Source of the DNA: Chloroflexota bacterium
GTDB taxonomy: Bacteria; Chloroflexota; Anaerolineae; Aggregatilineales; J027
Direction: 5' to 3'
Assembly: GCA_013112715.1 (NCBI GenBank)
Contig: JABFGB010000029.1
Span: 1 to 64,000, forward strand
DNA length: 64,000 nt
The position numbers and the translations under genes were made by a program. This document shows positions 35,386-44,408 of the stretch, piece by piece (position 1 is the stretch's first letter; every line of letters begins with the position of its first letter). Under the pieces are notes generated by a model, which did not search any database, was not told the DNA's origin, and saw only the letters and a list, made by a program, of their open reading frames with translations.

Positions 35386-37035
35386 TTACACATTATATAT
35401 CTGAGTAAACACCATCGGGCGGCGTTTGGTTTCGGTATACAGATGTTTTTTCACTGCTTCTTGAATGACCTGTTCACGATTGCCATTCTTATATTCGCGG
35501 GTCAGTTGGCGTACCAACCCACGCACGCCATCAAAGAGTTCGTCGGAATCTTGCATGAACACAAAACCGCGTGACGTAATATCCGGGCCATTGATGACCT
35601 CCCCTGTGCGGTTGTTGACCAGTGCAGTGACCATCACAAAGCCATCTTGTCCCAGTGCTTCACGGTCGCGCATTACAGCTGGGCCAATATCACCAACGCC
35701 TGCCCCATCCACAAAAATGTAGCCGCCGGGGTAGCGATCCCCGATGCTCATTTCGGTCTTGGTAAATTCCAAGATGGTGCCGTTTTCCACGACAGCGATA
35801 TTTTCGGCTGGAATGCCGAGGCTATAGGCAATATCGGCGTGGGCGTGCAATTGTCGCAGTTCGCCGTGAATCGGCACAAAGAAACGTGGGCGCAGCAAGT
35901 TAATCAGCAACTTCATTTCTTCTTGGCTGGCGTGACCAGAAACATGCACCTGCGCTTTGGGGTCATAAATGACATGTGCCCCTTTTTGCAGTAGTTTGTT
36001 CATGGTGCGCGACACCACCTCTTCATTGCCGGGGATGGGATGGGCGGACATGACGACGGTATCCCCCGGCTCAATTTCAAGCTGGCGGTGATTACCAAAA
36101 GCCAATTTACTTAGGACGGCGGAAGGTTCGCCCTGTGCGCCTGTCGCCATAATCACCACTTGTTCGGGGGGCAGTTTCATACTTTCTTCGATGGAAATCA
36201 ACTGGTCATCCGCAATTTGCAGATACCCCAAGCGGCGGGCGATTTTGACGTTCTCAGTCATCGAGTGGCCCGCGATGGCGATTTTACGTCCATAGAATTC
36301 CGCCGTCGTCGCTACCTGCTGCACACGGGAAATCAGGGAGGCAAACGTCGCCACAATAATGCGGCCACGCGCCTCGCGGAAAACACTGTCAAACGCGGCG
36401 TCAATCACGCTTTCCGAGGGTGTCCAACCCGGACGCTCCGAATTGGTGCTGTCGGCAAAGAGGGCCAACACGCCTTTTTCGGAAAGCAGTGCCATTTTTG
36501 CAAAATCGGTGGGCCAGCCGTCCACAGGCGTCTGGTCGAATTTGTAGTCGCCGGAATGCACGACCATACCCACTGGGGTTTCAATGCCAAAGCCCACACA
36601 ATCGGGGATGCTGTGGCTGACATGGAATGATTCCACCTTAAACACGCCAAATTGCAGCGTTTCACCCGCCTTAAAAACGTGCATGGGATGATCTTTCATT
36701 CCGCCGTTTTTCAGTTTGATACCAGCCAAACCACACGTCAGCGGTGTGCCATAGACGGGCACAGGAATCTTTTGCAAAATGTGGGTGATCGCGCCGATAT
36801 GATCTTCATGCCCATGTGTCAGCAGCAAGGCGTGAATTTTGAGGCGGTCACGATTCTGAATGAGATAGTTGAAGTCGGGGATGATATAGTCAATGCCGAG
36901 CATGTCGTTTTCAGGGAACATGAGTCCGGCATCTACAATCACGACCTCGTTATTATATTCGAAGGCCGTCATGTTTTTGCCGACTTCGCCGAGTCCACCC
37001 AATGGGATGACCCGCAGTTTTTGAATATTTGCCAT
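35386..37035 (-). CDS. rnj: Ribonuclease J
   Basis: A 549-residue metallo-beta-lactamase/beta-CASP RNase with 5'-3' exonuclease and endonuclease activity in mRNA decay and rRNA maturation. It opens MANIQKLRVIPLGGLGEVGK. The zinc motif is THGHEDH (His74, His76, Asp78, His79), followed by HSIPDCVGFG and SGDYKFDQTP; the beta-CASP part has HVSGHASQEEM and FVPIHGE. The ATG at 37035 has AAAGGA 11 bases upstream; an in-frame TTG three codons earlier sits too close to that site. tRNA-Cys lies upstream on the same strand. Confidence 0.96.
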   Translation of the reverse strand: MANIQKLRVIPLGGLGEVGKNMTAFEYNNEVVIVDAGLMFPENDMLGIDYIIPDFNYLIQNRDRLKIHALLLTHGHEDHIGAITHILQKIPVPVYGTPLTCGLAGIKLKNGGMKDHPMHVFKAGETLQFGVFKVESFHVSHSIPDCVGFGIETPVGMVVHSGDYKFDQTPVDGWPTDFAKMALLSEKGVLALFADSTNSERPGWTPSESVIDAAFDSVFREARGRIIVATFASLISRVQQVATTAEFYGRKIAIAGHSMTENVKIARRLGYLQIADDQLISIEESMKLPPEQVVIMATGAQGEPSAVLSKLAFGNHRQLEIEPGDTVVMSAHPIPGNEEVVSRTMNKLLQKGAHVIYDPKAQVHVSGHASQEEMKLLINLLRPRFFVPIHGELRQLHAHADIAYSLGIPAENIAVVENGTILEFTKTEMSIGDRYPGGYIFVDGAGVGDIGPAVMRDREALGQDGFVMVTALVNNRTGEVINGPDITSRGFVFMQDSDELFDGVRGLVRQLTREYKNGNREQVIQEAVKKHLYTETKRRPMVFTQIYNV

Positions 37036-37083
37036 AAAGCGCAATTTCCTTTTTTACAATACGTGTACGATAGTCACCAGCAA

Positions 37084-37100
37084 ACCATTTTGAAAATGGT
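37084..37100. promoter_or_regulatory. 17-base palindrome upstream of RNase J
   Basis: ACCATTTTGAAAATGGT, eight-base arms around one central base. Too tight to fold as RNA, so it would act as a protein site on DNA. It lies 48 bases before the RNase J start codon. Confidence 0.35.
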
Positions 37101-37235
37101 ATTGAAGCCAAACAGAAAACAAACCCAAAGTCTGAGGAGATGACGGGGAAATCGTAATAGGCAAAAGCGGTAATACGACACGCCAAAACGAAGCAAACCG
37201 ATTTGGCTGCCTATCATCTCTAGTTATAACTCCAA

Positions 37236-37280
37236 TACAAAACAAGCCCACTATCGGACAAACACGATTAGTAGGCTTGT
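37236..37280 (-). terminator. Terminator behind tRNA-Cys
   Basis: On the minus strand ACAAGCCTACTA pairs with TAGTGGGCTTGT (12 pairs, one wobble) across a 15-base loop and runs into TTTGTATT. It begins ten bases after the tRNA 3' end. Confidence 0.65.
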
Positions 37281-37290
37281 CTTGCAGCTG

Positions 37291-37362
37291 AGGCGACGAT
37301 CGGAATCGAACCGATGATCAGGCTTTTGCAGAGCCTTGCCTTGTCCACTTGGCCACGTCGCC
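37291..37362 (-). tRNA. tRNA-Cys (anticodon GCA)
   Basis: 72 bases form a complete cloverleaf. The acceptor stem GGCGACG pairs with CGTCGCC. The D arm is GCC/GGC; the anticodon stem AGGCT/AGCCT holds the loop CTGCAAA with anticodon GCA. The T arm ATCGG/CCGAT holds the loop TTCGATT. The discriminator base is T, as expected for tRNA-Cys. CCA is not encoded. The gene stands alone and is followed by its own hairpin. Confidence 0.97.
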
Positions 37363-37432
37363 ATAATTCATTCACAACTAAACTATAGCCCAAAATAGCT
37401 CAACTGTCCAGATAAAATTTCTATTAGAAACG

Positions 37433-38143
37433 TTAGCCCAAGTACGCCGAAATAATCTGAGGGTCATTTTGGAGTTCGGCGGCTGGCCCTTGATGTGAAA
37501 TTGTGCCCCGCTCCAAAACATAGGCATAATCCGCAACCTTCAAGGCCTTACGCGCATTTTGCTCCACCAGCAAAATCGTCGTGCCGTGTGCCTTAATATC
37601 TTGAATAATTCGGAATACCTCATTCACCAACAGCGGCGCAAGGCCCATACTCGGCTCATCTAGCATCAACAAACGGGGACGCATCATCAGCGCACGCCCG
37701 ACGGCTAACATTTGCTGTTCGCCCCCACTCAGTGATCCGGCTTTTTGACGACGGCGTTCTTTTAGGCGGGGGAAACGGGCAAAGATATTTTCGATGTCGT
37801 GTTGAACCTCACGGTCACGTCGTTTATACGCACCCATCTGCAAATTTTCAAGCACGGTCATCGGTGCAATGATTTGGCGACCTTCGGGAACTTGGACAAG
37901 CCCCAAACGGCTTACGCGATCAGGACGCATCCCGCTAATGTCTTGCCCATCAAACCAGATTTGCCCAGAACGGCGTTTGACAATCCCACTTAGCGCGTTA
38001 AGGGTTGTGCTTTTACCTGCCCCATTCGCCCCAATCAAGGTGACAACCTGTCCTGCCTCAACCTTAAACGAAATTCCGCGCAAGGCGACAATTGCACCAT
38101 AACTAACACTCAAGTCTTTAACTTCTAGGAGTGGTGTGGTCAT
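37433..38143 (-). CDS. livF: Branched-chain amino acid ABC transporter ATPase, LivF-type
   Basis: A 236-residue ATPase. Walker A GANGAGKST, Q-loop in LVQVPEGRQIIAPMTV, signature LSGGEQQMLAVGRALM, Walker B LLMLDEPSMGL. The short Q-loop EGR and SMGLAP block identify the LivF branch. It overlaps the LivG start region by four bases. Fifth and last gene of the Liv operon, whose order is binding protein, LivH, LivM, LivG, LivF. Confidence 0.94.
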   Translation of the reverse strand: MTTPLLEVKDLSVSYGAIVALRGISFKVEAGQVVTLIGANGAGKSTTLNALSGIVKRRSGQIWFDGQDISGMRPDRVSRLGLVQVPEGRQIIAPMTVLENLQMGAYKRRDREVQHDIENIFARFPRLKERRRQKAGSLSGGEQQMLAVGRALMMRPRLLMLDEPSMGLAPLLVNEVFRIIQDIKAHGTTILLVEQNARKALKVADYAYVLERGTISHQGPAAELQNDPQIISAYLG

Positions 38144-38901
38144 TCCCCCTCCTCCTGACCCAGATAGGCTTCAACCACCACCGGATTATTTTTGATTTCT
38201 TGATGGGTACCATGCGCGATGATTTGCCCGAAATTTAGCACATAGATTTCATCACAAACTTGGGCAATCAACGACATATCGTGTTCAACCACCATGAGGG
38301 TTTTGCCCTCAGCTTTCATGCGTAAAATCTGCTCCCCCAATTCGGCGGTTTCGACGGGGTTCATGCCTGCGGTGGGTTCATCCAGCAAGATTAACTTTGG
38401 ATTAGTCGCCAACGCGCGGGCCATTTCTAAGCGCCGCTGATCGCCATAGGGCAGATTTCCAGCCAACACAGTGGCATTTTGCTCAAGGTGAAATCGCTTT
38501 AGGAGTTGCAAGGCATTTTCGCGCAGGCGTTCATTTTCACGGCGATGGCGGGGTGTCTGAACGAGTGAATCTATCAAGTTAGCCTTCCCCAAACCGTGCT
38601 GGGCGACCACCAAATTTTCGAGGACGGTCATTTCGCCAAACAAGCGAATATTCTGATAGGTGCGGGCCATGCCAAGCGCGGCGATGCGGTGGGCAGGTTT
38701 TTTTTGGATGGGCGTACCACCAAACTCGATTTCGCCAGCGGTAGGATGATCGAGACCTGTCATACAGTTAATCAGGGTGGTCTTACCTGCGCCGTTTGGC
38801 CCAATTAGACCCACAATTTGACCCGCCGGGATGTGCATGGCGACATTTTGTAGGGCCATCAAGCCGCCAAATTGTCGGGAGATGTGTTTAAGCACCAGCA
38901 T
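38140..38901 (-). CDS. livG: Branched-chain amino acid ABC transporter ATPase, LivG-type
   Basis: About 253 residues. Walker A GPNGAGKTT, Q-loop in RTYQNIRLFGEMTV, Walker B KLILLDEPTAGMNPVE; the signature position reads LPYGDQRRLEMARAL, the usual LivG variant of LSGGQ. The start ATG at 38901 (LVLKHISRQFGGL) overlaps the end of LivM by 14 bases; an upstream in-frame ATG at 39003 would run far into LivM and its product does not look like an ATPase. Confidence 0.93.
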   Translation of the reverse strand: MLVLKHISRQFGGLMALQNVAMHIPAGQIVGLIGPNGAGKTTLINCMTGLDHPTAGEIEFGGTPIQKKPAHRIAALGMARTYQNIRLFGEMTVLENLVVAQHGLGKANLIDSLVQTPRHRRENERLRENALQLLKRFHLEQNATVLAGNLPYGDQRRLEMARALATNPKLILLDEPTAGMNPVETAELGEQILRMKAEGKTLMVVEHDMSLIAQVCDEIYVLNFGQIIAHGTHQEIKNNPVVVEAYLGQEEGE

Positions 38902-39850
38902 CGGCGGTCTTGCCTTTGTTGATGAAATTAATAATACGACCAACCGTCTTGCGGACACTGCGCCACAGGGCCGGATCACCCAAGCCACCGGGGAGATAGG
39001 CAATAAAAATGAGCAGCACTACGCCGTTAATTAGCCCGGTATATTCTTTGAGGGGGCGCAGCACTTCGGGTAGGGCGGTGAGCGCCAATCCGCCGAGAAT
39101 TGGGCCATACCAACTTGAAATCCCACCCAAAACCGAATAGGCCAGAATATCTACTGCTGTTCCAAAGCCATAACTACCCGGTTGGATAATCCGTGAGAGG
39201 TGTCCACTAAACCCACCCCCCAAGCCTGCCATCATCGCTCCAAGAATGAAGGCGGCATTTTTATAGTAAACCACGTTGATGCCTTGACTGGCGGCGACAT
39301 TCTCATCTTGACGGATAGCTGCTAGTGCCCGTCCGAAACGCGAACGGTGCATTCGTATCATAAAATAGCTGAGAATGATAACCGTCACAACCAAATATTC
39401 CAGCTTGGTTTCAACCGGAATCCCTGTGATACCCAGCGGCCCATTGGTGATTTTAGGCGGTTCGGATTCCATATGCAGACGGGTATAGGCCTCGGCAATG
39501 ATCTTGTCCAAGTTGAGAATCATAATGCGGGTAATCTCAACAAAGCCGATGGTGGCAATCGCCAAATAAATATCACGCAATCGCAACACAGGCAGGCCAA
39601 TGGGAATGGCGATTAATCCAGCGGCGACCATACCCGCCAAAATTGCAGGGAGAAAAGGCCAGTCGTGACTCTGTGTCAAGATGACCGATACATACGAGCC
39701 AATTGCCATAAATCCCGCGTTTGCCAGCGAAAACATCCCGCCATAGAGCGTTAGATAGATGCTCATGGCGAGAATCGCATTCACAAACATCAAGGTGATG
39801 ACAAATTCGTTGAGGCCAATCGAAGCGAGGGCATCTGAAACAAATCCCAT
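38888..39850 (-). CDS. livM: Branched-chain amino acid ABC permease, LivM-type
   Basis: A 320-residue permease with about eight to nine helices. The conserved block GRALAAIRQDENVAASQGI marks the LivM subfamily's cytoplasmic ATPase contact. MSIYLTLYGGMFSLANAGFM is its usual opening pore segment. It starts eight bases after LivH and overlaps LivG. Confidence 0.93.
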   Translation of the reverse strand: MGFVSDALASIGLNEFVITLMFVNAILAMSIYLTLYGGMFSLANAGFMAIGSYVSVILTQSHDWPFLPAILAGMVAAGLIAIPIGLPVLRLRDIYLAIATIGFVEITRIMILNLDKIIAEAYTRLHMESEPPKITNGPLGITGIPVETKLEYLVVTVIILSYFMIRMHRSRFGRALAAIRQDENVAASQGINVVYYKNAAFILGAMMAGLGGGFSGHLSRIIQPGSYGFGTAVDILAYSVLGGISSWYGPILGGLALTALPEVLRPLKEYTGLINGVVLLIFIAYLPGGLGDPALWRSVRKTVGRIINFINKGKTADAGA

Positions 39851-39858
39851 ATTCCCCC

Positions 39859-40893
39859 CTAAGCGCGTTTGACCGTTGCTTCGCCCAAGAGACCTTGAGG
39901 TCGAAACAACAAAATCAGAAATAAAGCAACAAACGGCAGGGCATCTTTGAGCCAGCTATAGCCAATCGCGGTGGCGTAGACTTCAAAGGCGGCAACCAAC
40001 AAGCCGCCCAAAACCGCCCCACGAATACTCCCCAATCCACCTAAGACAATCACAGTTAACCCCTTAAGAGCCATTTCATCCCCAGTGAAGGGAGTCAGGG
40101 AGGGATAGGCCAACGCATACAACACGCCTGCTGCCCCGGCCAACGCACCCGCAAGAAAAAAGGTCAGACGAAAAATGCCGCCAACACTAATGCTCAAGAG
40201 GCCCGCCACTTTCTGGTTAAAGGCGACGACACGCATGGCCTTACCTGTTTTGGTGCGGGCCACCAAATATTGCAGCAGAAACATCAGGGCAAACGCAATG
40301 ACCACAATCGAGACTTGCAGCGGAGTAATCCGAAACTCCGCCCCCAACCAACCAATCGTATAGGGTCGGGCGACAGTGGCTTCATAGGGTAGTTCTTTGA
40401 GCGTGGTACGTGGAAAACGCTCCGGGGATGTGCCAAATTCGAGTTGGGCCAGATTGACCAACACCGCCGACGCGCCGAGGCTGCTGATTAACTGCGAAAT
40501 ACGCGGGGCATTACGCCGACGGAGTGGGGCAAAAGCAATTAAATCTACTAAAACACCGATAATCCCCCCACCCAACATCGCCAGAGGCAAGGTGTAATAA
40601 ATCGGGACATCATAGCGAATGACCGACATCACCCCGATATAGCCACCCCACATAAACACCGCACTATGGGAGAGATTCAACACACCCAAGATACTAAATA
40701 CTAGGGCATAGCCCAACGCAAACAGGCTATAAACACTGCCAACCCAAATGACGGTGGTAAGGTGCTGCTCTGGACTTAGCACTTTTTTGTCGAGAATATC
40801 TGGCAGTTCATAGGCCAAAAGTGCAAGACCAAGCATCACCAGTGCAGTAATTGCAGCAGATTTAAGTTTCAAAACGGGATTTGATGCTTGCAT
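39859..40893 (-). CDS. livH: Branched-chain amino acid ABC permease, LivH-type
   Basis: A 344-residue permease. SLFALGYALVFSILGVLNLSH is near the canonical LivH opening (residues about 55-75), and TKTGKAMRVVAFNQKVAGLL is the cytoplasmic contact loop. The C-terminus LFRPQGLLGEATVKRA is typical. An N-terminal extension with one extra helix (about residues 12-30) precedes the usual start. It follows the binding-protein gene across a 123-base gap holding a terminator-like hairpin. Confidence 0.93.
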   Translation of the reverse strand: MQASNPVLKLKSAAITALVMLGLALLAYELPDILDKKVLSPEQHLTTVIWVGSVYSLFALGYALVFSILGVLNLSHSAVFMWGGYIGVMSVIRYDVPIYYTLPLAMLGGGIIGVLVDLIAFAPLRRRNAPRISQLISSLGASAVLVNLAQLEFGTSPERFPRTTLKELPYEATVARPYTIGWLGAEFRITPLQVSIVVIAFALMFLLQYLVARTKTGKAMRVVAFNQKVAGLLSISVGGIFRLTFFLAGALAGAAGVLYALAYPSLTPFTGDEMALKGLTVIVLGGLGSIRGAVLGGLLVAAFEVYATAIGYSWLKDALPFVALFLILLFRPQGLLGEATVKRA

Positions 40894-40924
40894 AAGATTT
40901 TTTGACAGTCAGTCTATTAATTCA

Positions 40925-40956
40925 TAAAAAAGAGGCAGGCCCCTTACAACCTGCCT
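40925..40956 (-). terminator. Terminator or attenuator between binding-protein and livH genes
   Basis: On the minus strand AGGCAGG pairs with CCTGCCT around a ten-base loop and runs into CTTTTTTATG, a good T-run. It sits inside the Liv operon, so it probably lets only part of the transcripts continue. Confidence 0.75.
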
Positions 40957-41016
40957 TCTTTTGGATTCCTACCTAAACTCGGTTGAAGGGATGCCTCTAG
41001 TTACACCCCCCAACCC

Positions 41017-42285
41017 TTATTCACCGAATACTTCTGCCGCCGATTCTTCGGTCAACAGCAAATATTGTCCATCTTTGATGATTTGGGCAACAGGCTCGTG
41101 TTCTGGCAGGCCGTCTTCATCAAAGGAGAATGTTCCGAGCGGGGTTTCAAAATCGGCTGTGGTAGCGAGCGCTTCTAACACCGCAGCCGGGTCAGCGGAG
41201 TCGGCACAGCGAATGGCCGTCGCAACGACCCATGTGCCTGTATAGGCTTGCACTGCGAATTGGTCAGCGGGGGTGCCGTATTCTTCTTCATATTTGGCGG
41301 TGAAGGCCGTGCTGATTTCGTTCTGGCGGGCCACATTCCACGCACCACCTACAACCACGCCATTGGCATCCGTACCAGCACCGCGATCTTCGGAGGCGAT
41401 GCCGGGGGTGTTGAATCCATTACCACCGATGATGGGTCCAGTGTAACCCAGTTGGCTGCGGGCCTGTTCCAGCAGTGGCACAATTTCAGCAGCCAGCGCA
41501 GAAACCACAATCGCATCGGGGTTAGCTGCAATGATATTGGTCAACTGCGCGGTGAAATCCACGTCACCTGTCGCAAAAGTTTCAGTCGCCACGATTTCAA
41601 CGCCATTTTCTTCCAATGCCGAAACGAATACTTCATAGGCACTGGCGGTGAATTGGTCGTTGTCGCTGTACATGATCCCAACGGTTTCGATACCGAGAAT
41701 ATCCACGACTTGTTCAACCGTGCCGGGGATCACTTTGGATTCGGGCAGACTGATGCGACGGAAATAGGCCCCACCATCGCCATAGCTGGCGGCAAAATCA
41801 GTTTCCATACCCGTGCGGGTGTTGCTGACGCCGACCACAGGAATGAGAGGATCACCGGATTCTTGACGTTCCGTCCCAAAGGCAACCGGGTCAGCCGCCA
41901 TCGCTTGATTGGAGAGGGTTGGCCCGATAATGGCTGAAACATCTTCGGCCACCAAGTTGGTGAAAGCCGAAATCGCGGTTTCAGGGGTGCTGCCTGCATC
42001 TTCGGTGACGGCGACGAGGGTCGCCTCACCCAAATAGCCGCTTTCATTAATTTCAGCAATCGCCAATTCAACGGCTTGTTGTTGGGGCACACCATAAATC
42101 GCGGCGGCTTCGCTTTGGGCAAAGGCAACCCCAATTTTCACTTCACCGGATAGGTTGGCCGGATCAGCGCAGGTATCCCATGCACCAATGAGGGGACGTT
42201 CCCCATCATCTTGAGCCACCGCGCCTAATGGCAGGGCGAGTGTGGTAATGAGGACAAAAACGAACAGCAAATTTTTACTTCGCAT
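41017..42285 (-). CDS. Branched-chain-amino-acid-type substrate-binding protein
   Basis: A 422-residue periplasmic-binding protein (LivJ/LivK-like, leucine-binding fold I). The signal peptide is KNLLFVFVLITTLALPLGAVA. Family blocks: VKIGVAFAQSEAAAIYGVP, SAIIGPTLSNQAMA, IMYSDNDQFTASAYEVF and GPIIGGNGFNTPG. It captures an amino acid or related solute for the LivHMGF complex; the ligand is not readable. AAGGAG lies 12 bases before the ATG. First gene of the operon, behind a good promoter with an overlapping palindrome. Confidence 0.92.
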   Translation of the reverse strand: MRSKNLLFVFVLITTLALPLGAVAQDDGERPLIGAWDTCADPANLSGEVKIGVAFAQSEAAAIYGVPQQQAVELAIAEINESGYLGEATLVAVTEDAGSTPETAISAFTNLVAEDVSAIIGPTLSNQAMAADPVAFGTERQESGDPLIPVVGVSNTRTGMETDFAASYGDGGAYFRRISLPESKVIPGTVEQVVDILGIETVGIMYSDNDQFTASAYEVFVSALEENGVEIVATETFATGDVDFTAQLTNIIAANPDAIVVSALAAEIVPLLEQARSQLGYTGPIIGGNGFNTPGIASEDRGAGTDANGVVVGGAWNVARQNEISTAFTAKYEEEYGTPADQFAVQAYTGTWVVATAIRCADSADPAAVLEALATTADFETPLGTFSFDEDGLPEHEPVAQIIKDGQYLLLTEESAAEVFGE

Positions 42286-42326
42286 AAGGGAAAAACTCTC
42301 CTTTTAAAAGAATCTAGCGTCCACGC

Positions 42327-42347
42327 ATAATGGATAATATTCATTAT
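42327..42347. promoter_or_regulatory. 21-base palindrome overlapping the liv operon -10
   Basis: ATAATGGATAATATTCATTA plus T. Outer arms ATAATG/CATTAT are perfect and the inner ATA/TAT also matches; only positions 7 and 15 break the symmetry. It covers most of the -10 element. The outline resembles Fur-family sites but is one base longer on each side. Repression of the liv operon by its bound protein is inferred. Confidence 0.5.
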
Positions 42348-42371
42348 AGTTTCGGCAGGGCGGGGATGCAA
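42343..42371 (-). promoter_or_regulatory. Sigma-70-type promoter of the liv operon
   Basis: On the minus strand TTGCAT (42366-42371), a 17-base spacer and a perfect TATAAT (42343-42348). The leader to the start codon is about 50 bases. Confidence 0.6.
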
Positions 42372-42380
42372 AAATTTCTC

Positions 42381-44291
42381 CTACGCGAGGCTGTCCCATT
42401 CCTGCATCGTCGCATCAAGAGCGGCTTCCGTCTCGGTATACTGTTGACCCAAGCGGGATACCTCTTGCACTTTTCCGGCGGCGCTGGCGATTTCGAGATT
42501 ATCTAAAATGGTCTGCAATTCGACTTCTAATTTATGAATCTGGGTCTCAAGTTCGGCAAGGCGTTTGGTGCGTTGAAATTGGGAAAGGCCACTGGGGTGT
42601 TTTTCGGCGACGGGTTTGGCTTGGCGACCATTATTTTTAGTGGATGGATTGACAGCCTCGGCCAATTTTGCCGCCTCTTGCTCGCGCAGGGTCACATAAT
42701 CATGATACGCCCCCTGAAAAATGGTCATACCGTCTTGGCGTACCGCCCAAATCTGCGTGGCAAGAGCGTCAATCAGATAACGATCATGGCTCACCAGCAA
42801 GATCGTGCCGTCAAAGTCCGCCAGTACATTTTGCAGAATTTCTTGTGAAGCAATATCGAGATGATTGGTCGGCTCGTCGAGTAACAGTACATTGGCCCCC
42901 GCCAGCGATAGTTTTGCCAGCGCCAAGCGTCCGCGCTCCCCACCTGACAAGGTACTGATTTGGCGGTAGACGTCATCCCCGGTGAATAAATAGGCCGCCA
43001 GATAATTACGAGCTTGGCTGATGGGCATATCTTTGGTTTGCAGGATTTCTTCAAGCAGGGTGTTTTCGGCATTTAGACCCTCGTGGGCCTGTGCGAAATA
43101 ACCGATTTCGACCCGCGCCCCCCATTGATATTGACCTTGCAGGGGTTGAAGTGTGCCCAAAATCGTTTTCAAGAAGGTGGATTTGCCCGACCCATTTGGC
43201 CCGATAATCGCCGCGACCTCACCGCGCATCAGCAAAATTTCAGACACATCAAACAGGGGTTGGTCGGCATCGGGATAGCCGACTGCCATACCCTTTGTTT
43301 TAAAGACTTCATTGCCTGTACGGGAGGCTTCCAGACGCATATGCAGTTTTTGTTTGGTCTGGGGGCGCTTTTTAACCCAATCCCCCTCTTTAATCAGGCG
43401 TTCCAAGCGGCGGCGGCGACCTTTGGCTTGATTGGTATTCTGCCCCGCGATATTCCGAGCGATGTAGTCCTGCTCTTTTTTGATAAATTCCTGTTGGGCC
43501 TCATATTCTTTTAACATGCGCTCGTGGCGTTCTTGGCGCTGCTGGACATAATGGCTGTAATTGCCGTGATAGGTGTCCAATTCACCAAATTCGAGTTCCC
43601 AGATGACATTGACCACCTTATCCATAAAATAGCGGTCATGGCTCACCAGCAACAGCGCCCCCTGCCATGTTTTGAGATACCCTTCCAGCCATTCAACGGC
43701 ATTAATATCGAGGTGGTTGGTGGGTTCGTCTAGCACCAGCAATTCGGGATTTTCGAGCAGCAGGCGGGCCAATAATGCGCGGGTGACTTGCCCCCCAGAT
43801 AGTAACGTCAGGGGGCGTGAAAATTCATCCTGTTTAAACCCCAACCCCATCAAAACACGCTTGATTTCGGTCTCATAGGTATAGCCGCCCGCCTCTTGAA
43901 AGGCTTCTTGGGCCACACCATACCGTCGCAGTAATTCATCATGATCGCCATTATTCGCACTCTCGGCAAGGGCATGTTCCAATTCGGTCAATTTGGCTTG
44001 TTGGGCCAAGAGAGGCTCAAACGCGGTCAGCATTTCTTCCCAGATGGTACGATTACCCGTCAATTTGGGGCGCTGTGGTAGAAAGCCGATTTTTAGACCG
44101 CGCTTGGTTTCGACCTTGCCTGTGGTGGGTTCGTCATTGCCAATCAGGATATTCAGAAGGGTGGTTTTGCCTGCCCCATTTGGCCCGACGAGTGCAATTT
44201 TGGCATGGTTGGGGATAGCAACCGAGATGCCGCCAAAAAGTTCATCGGGGCCAAATGCTTTGCTGACATGAATAGCGGTGAGTACGGACAT
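42381..44291 (-). CDS. ABC-F family ATPase (ribosome-associated type)
   Basis: A 636-residue soluble protein with two ABC domains and no membrane segments. Domain 1: GPNGAGKTT, LSGGQVTRALLARLL, LLVLDEPTNHLD. Linker (about 245-305) is basic and helical, with NQAKGRRRRLERL. Domain 2: GPNGSGKST, LSGGERGRLALAKLSL, LLLDEPTNHLD. The C-terminal 90 residues form a charged coiled coil (LAELETQIHKLEVELQTIL), as in Uup/YdiF-type members. ABC-F proteins act on the ribosome, some giving antibiotic resistance; nothing here points to a specific role. Transcribed away from the lipoprotein gene. Confidence 0.93.
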   Translation of the reverse strand: MSVLTAIHVSKAFGPDELFGGISVAIPNHAKIALVGPNGAGKTTLLNILIGNDEPTTGKVETKRGLKIGFLPQRPKLTGNRTIWEEMLTAFEPLLAQQAKLTELEHALAESANNGDHDELLRRYGVAQEAFQEAGGYTYETEIKRVLMGLGFKQDEFSRPLTLLSGGQVTRALLARLLLENPELLVLDEPTNHLDINAVEWLEGYLKTWQGALLLVSHDRYFMDKVVNVIWELEFGELDTYHGNYSHYVQQRQERHERMLKEYEAQQEFIKKEQDYIARNIAGQNTNQAKGRRRRLERLIKEGDWVKKRPQTKQKLHMRLEASRTGNEVFKTKGMAVGYPDADQPLFDVSEILLMRGEVAAIIGPNGSGKSTFLKTILGTLQPLQGQYQWGARVEIGYFAQAHEGLNAENTLLEEILQTKDMPISQARNYLAAYLFTGDDVYRQISTLSGGERGRLALAKLSLAGANVLLLDEPTNHLDIASQEILQNVLADFDGTILLVSHDRYLIDALATQIWAVRQDGMTIFQGAYHDYVTLREQEAAKLAEAVNPSTKNNGRQAKPVAEKHPSGLSQFQRTKRLAELETQIHKLEVELQTILDNLEIASAAGKVQEVSRLGQQYTETEAALDATMQEWDSLA

Positions 44292-44408
44292 GCTGCTGAG
44301 AAGTCCTAGCCTCTGTAATACAATAGATAGTGACTACGAGTTTTGCAGAAATTGTGGATTTGTTCAAGCCGATTTTCGAGTTACCACAACTGAAAATGGA
44401 GGCGGGTG

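Noticed and set aside
39003..39003. ATG 34 codons before the LivG start
   Set aside because: It would overlap LivM by over 100 bases and add residues unlike any ABC ATPase N-terminus.
41248..41937. 229-codon open frame opposite the Liv-type binding protein
   Set aside because: Same reason: antisense shadow of a clear gene.
42327..42347. Calling the liv palindrome a true Fur box
   Set aside because: Arms are one base longer each side than the standard 19-base Fur site and a Liv operon is not a typical Fur target, so only an unspecified operator is claimed.
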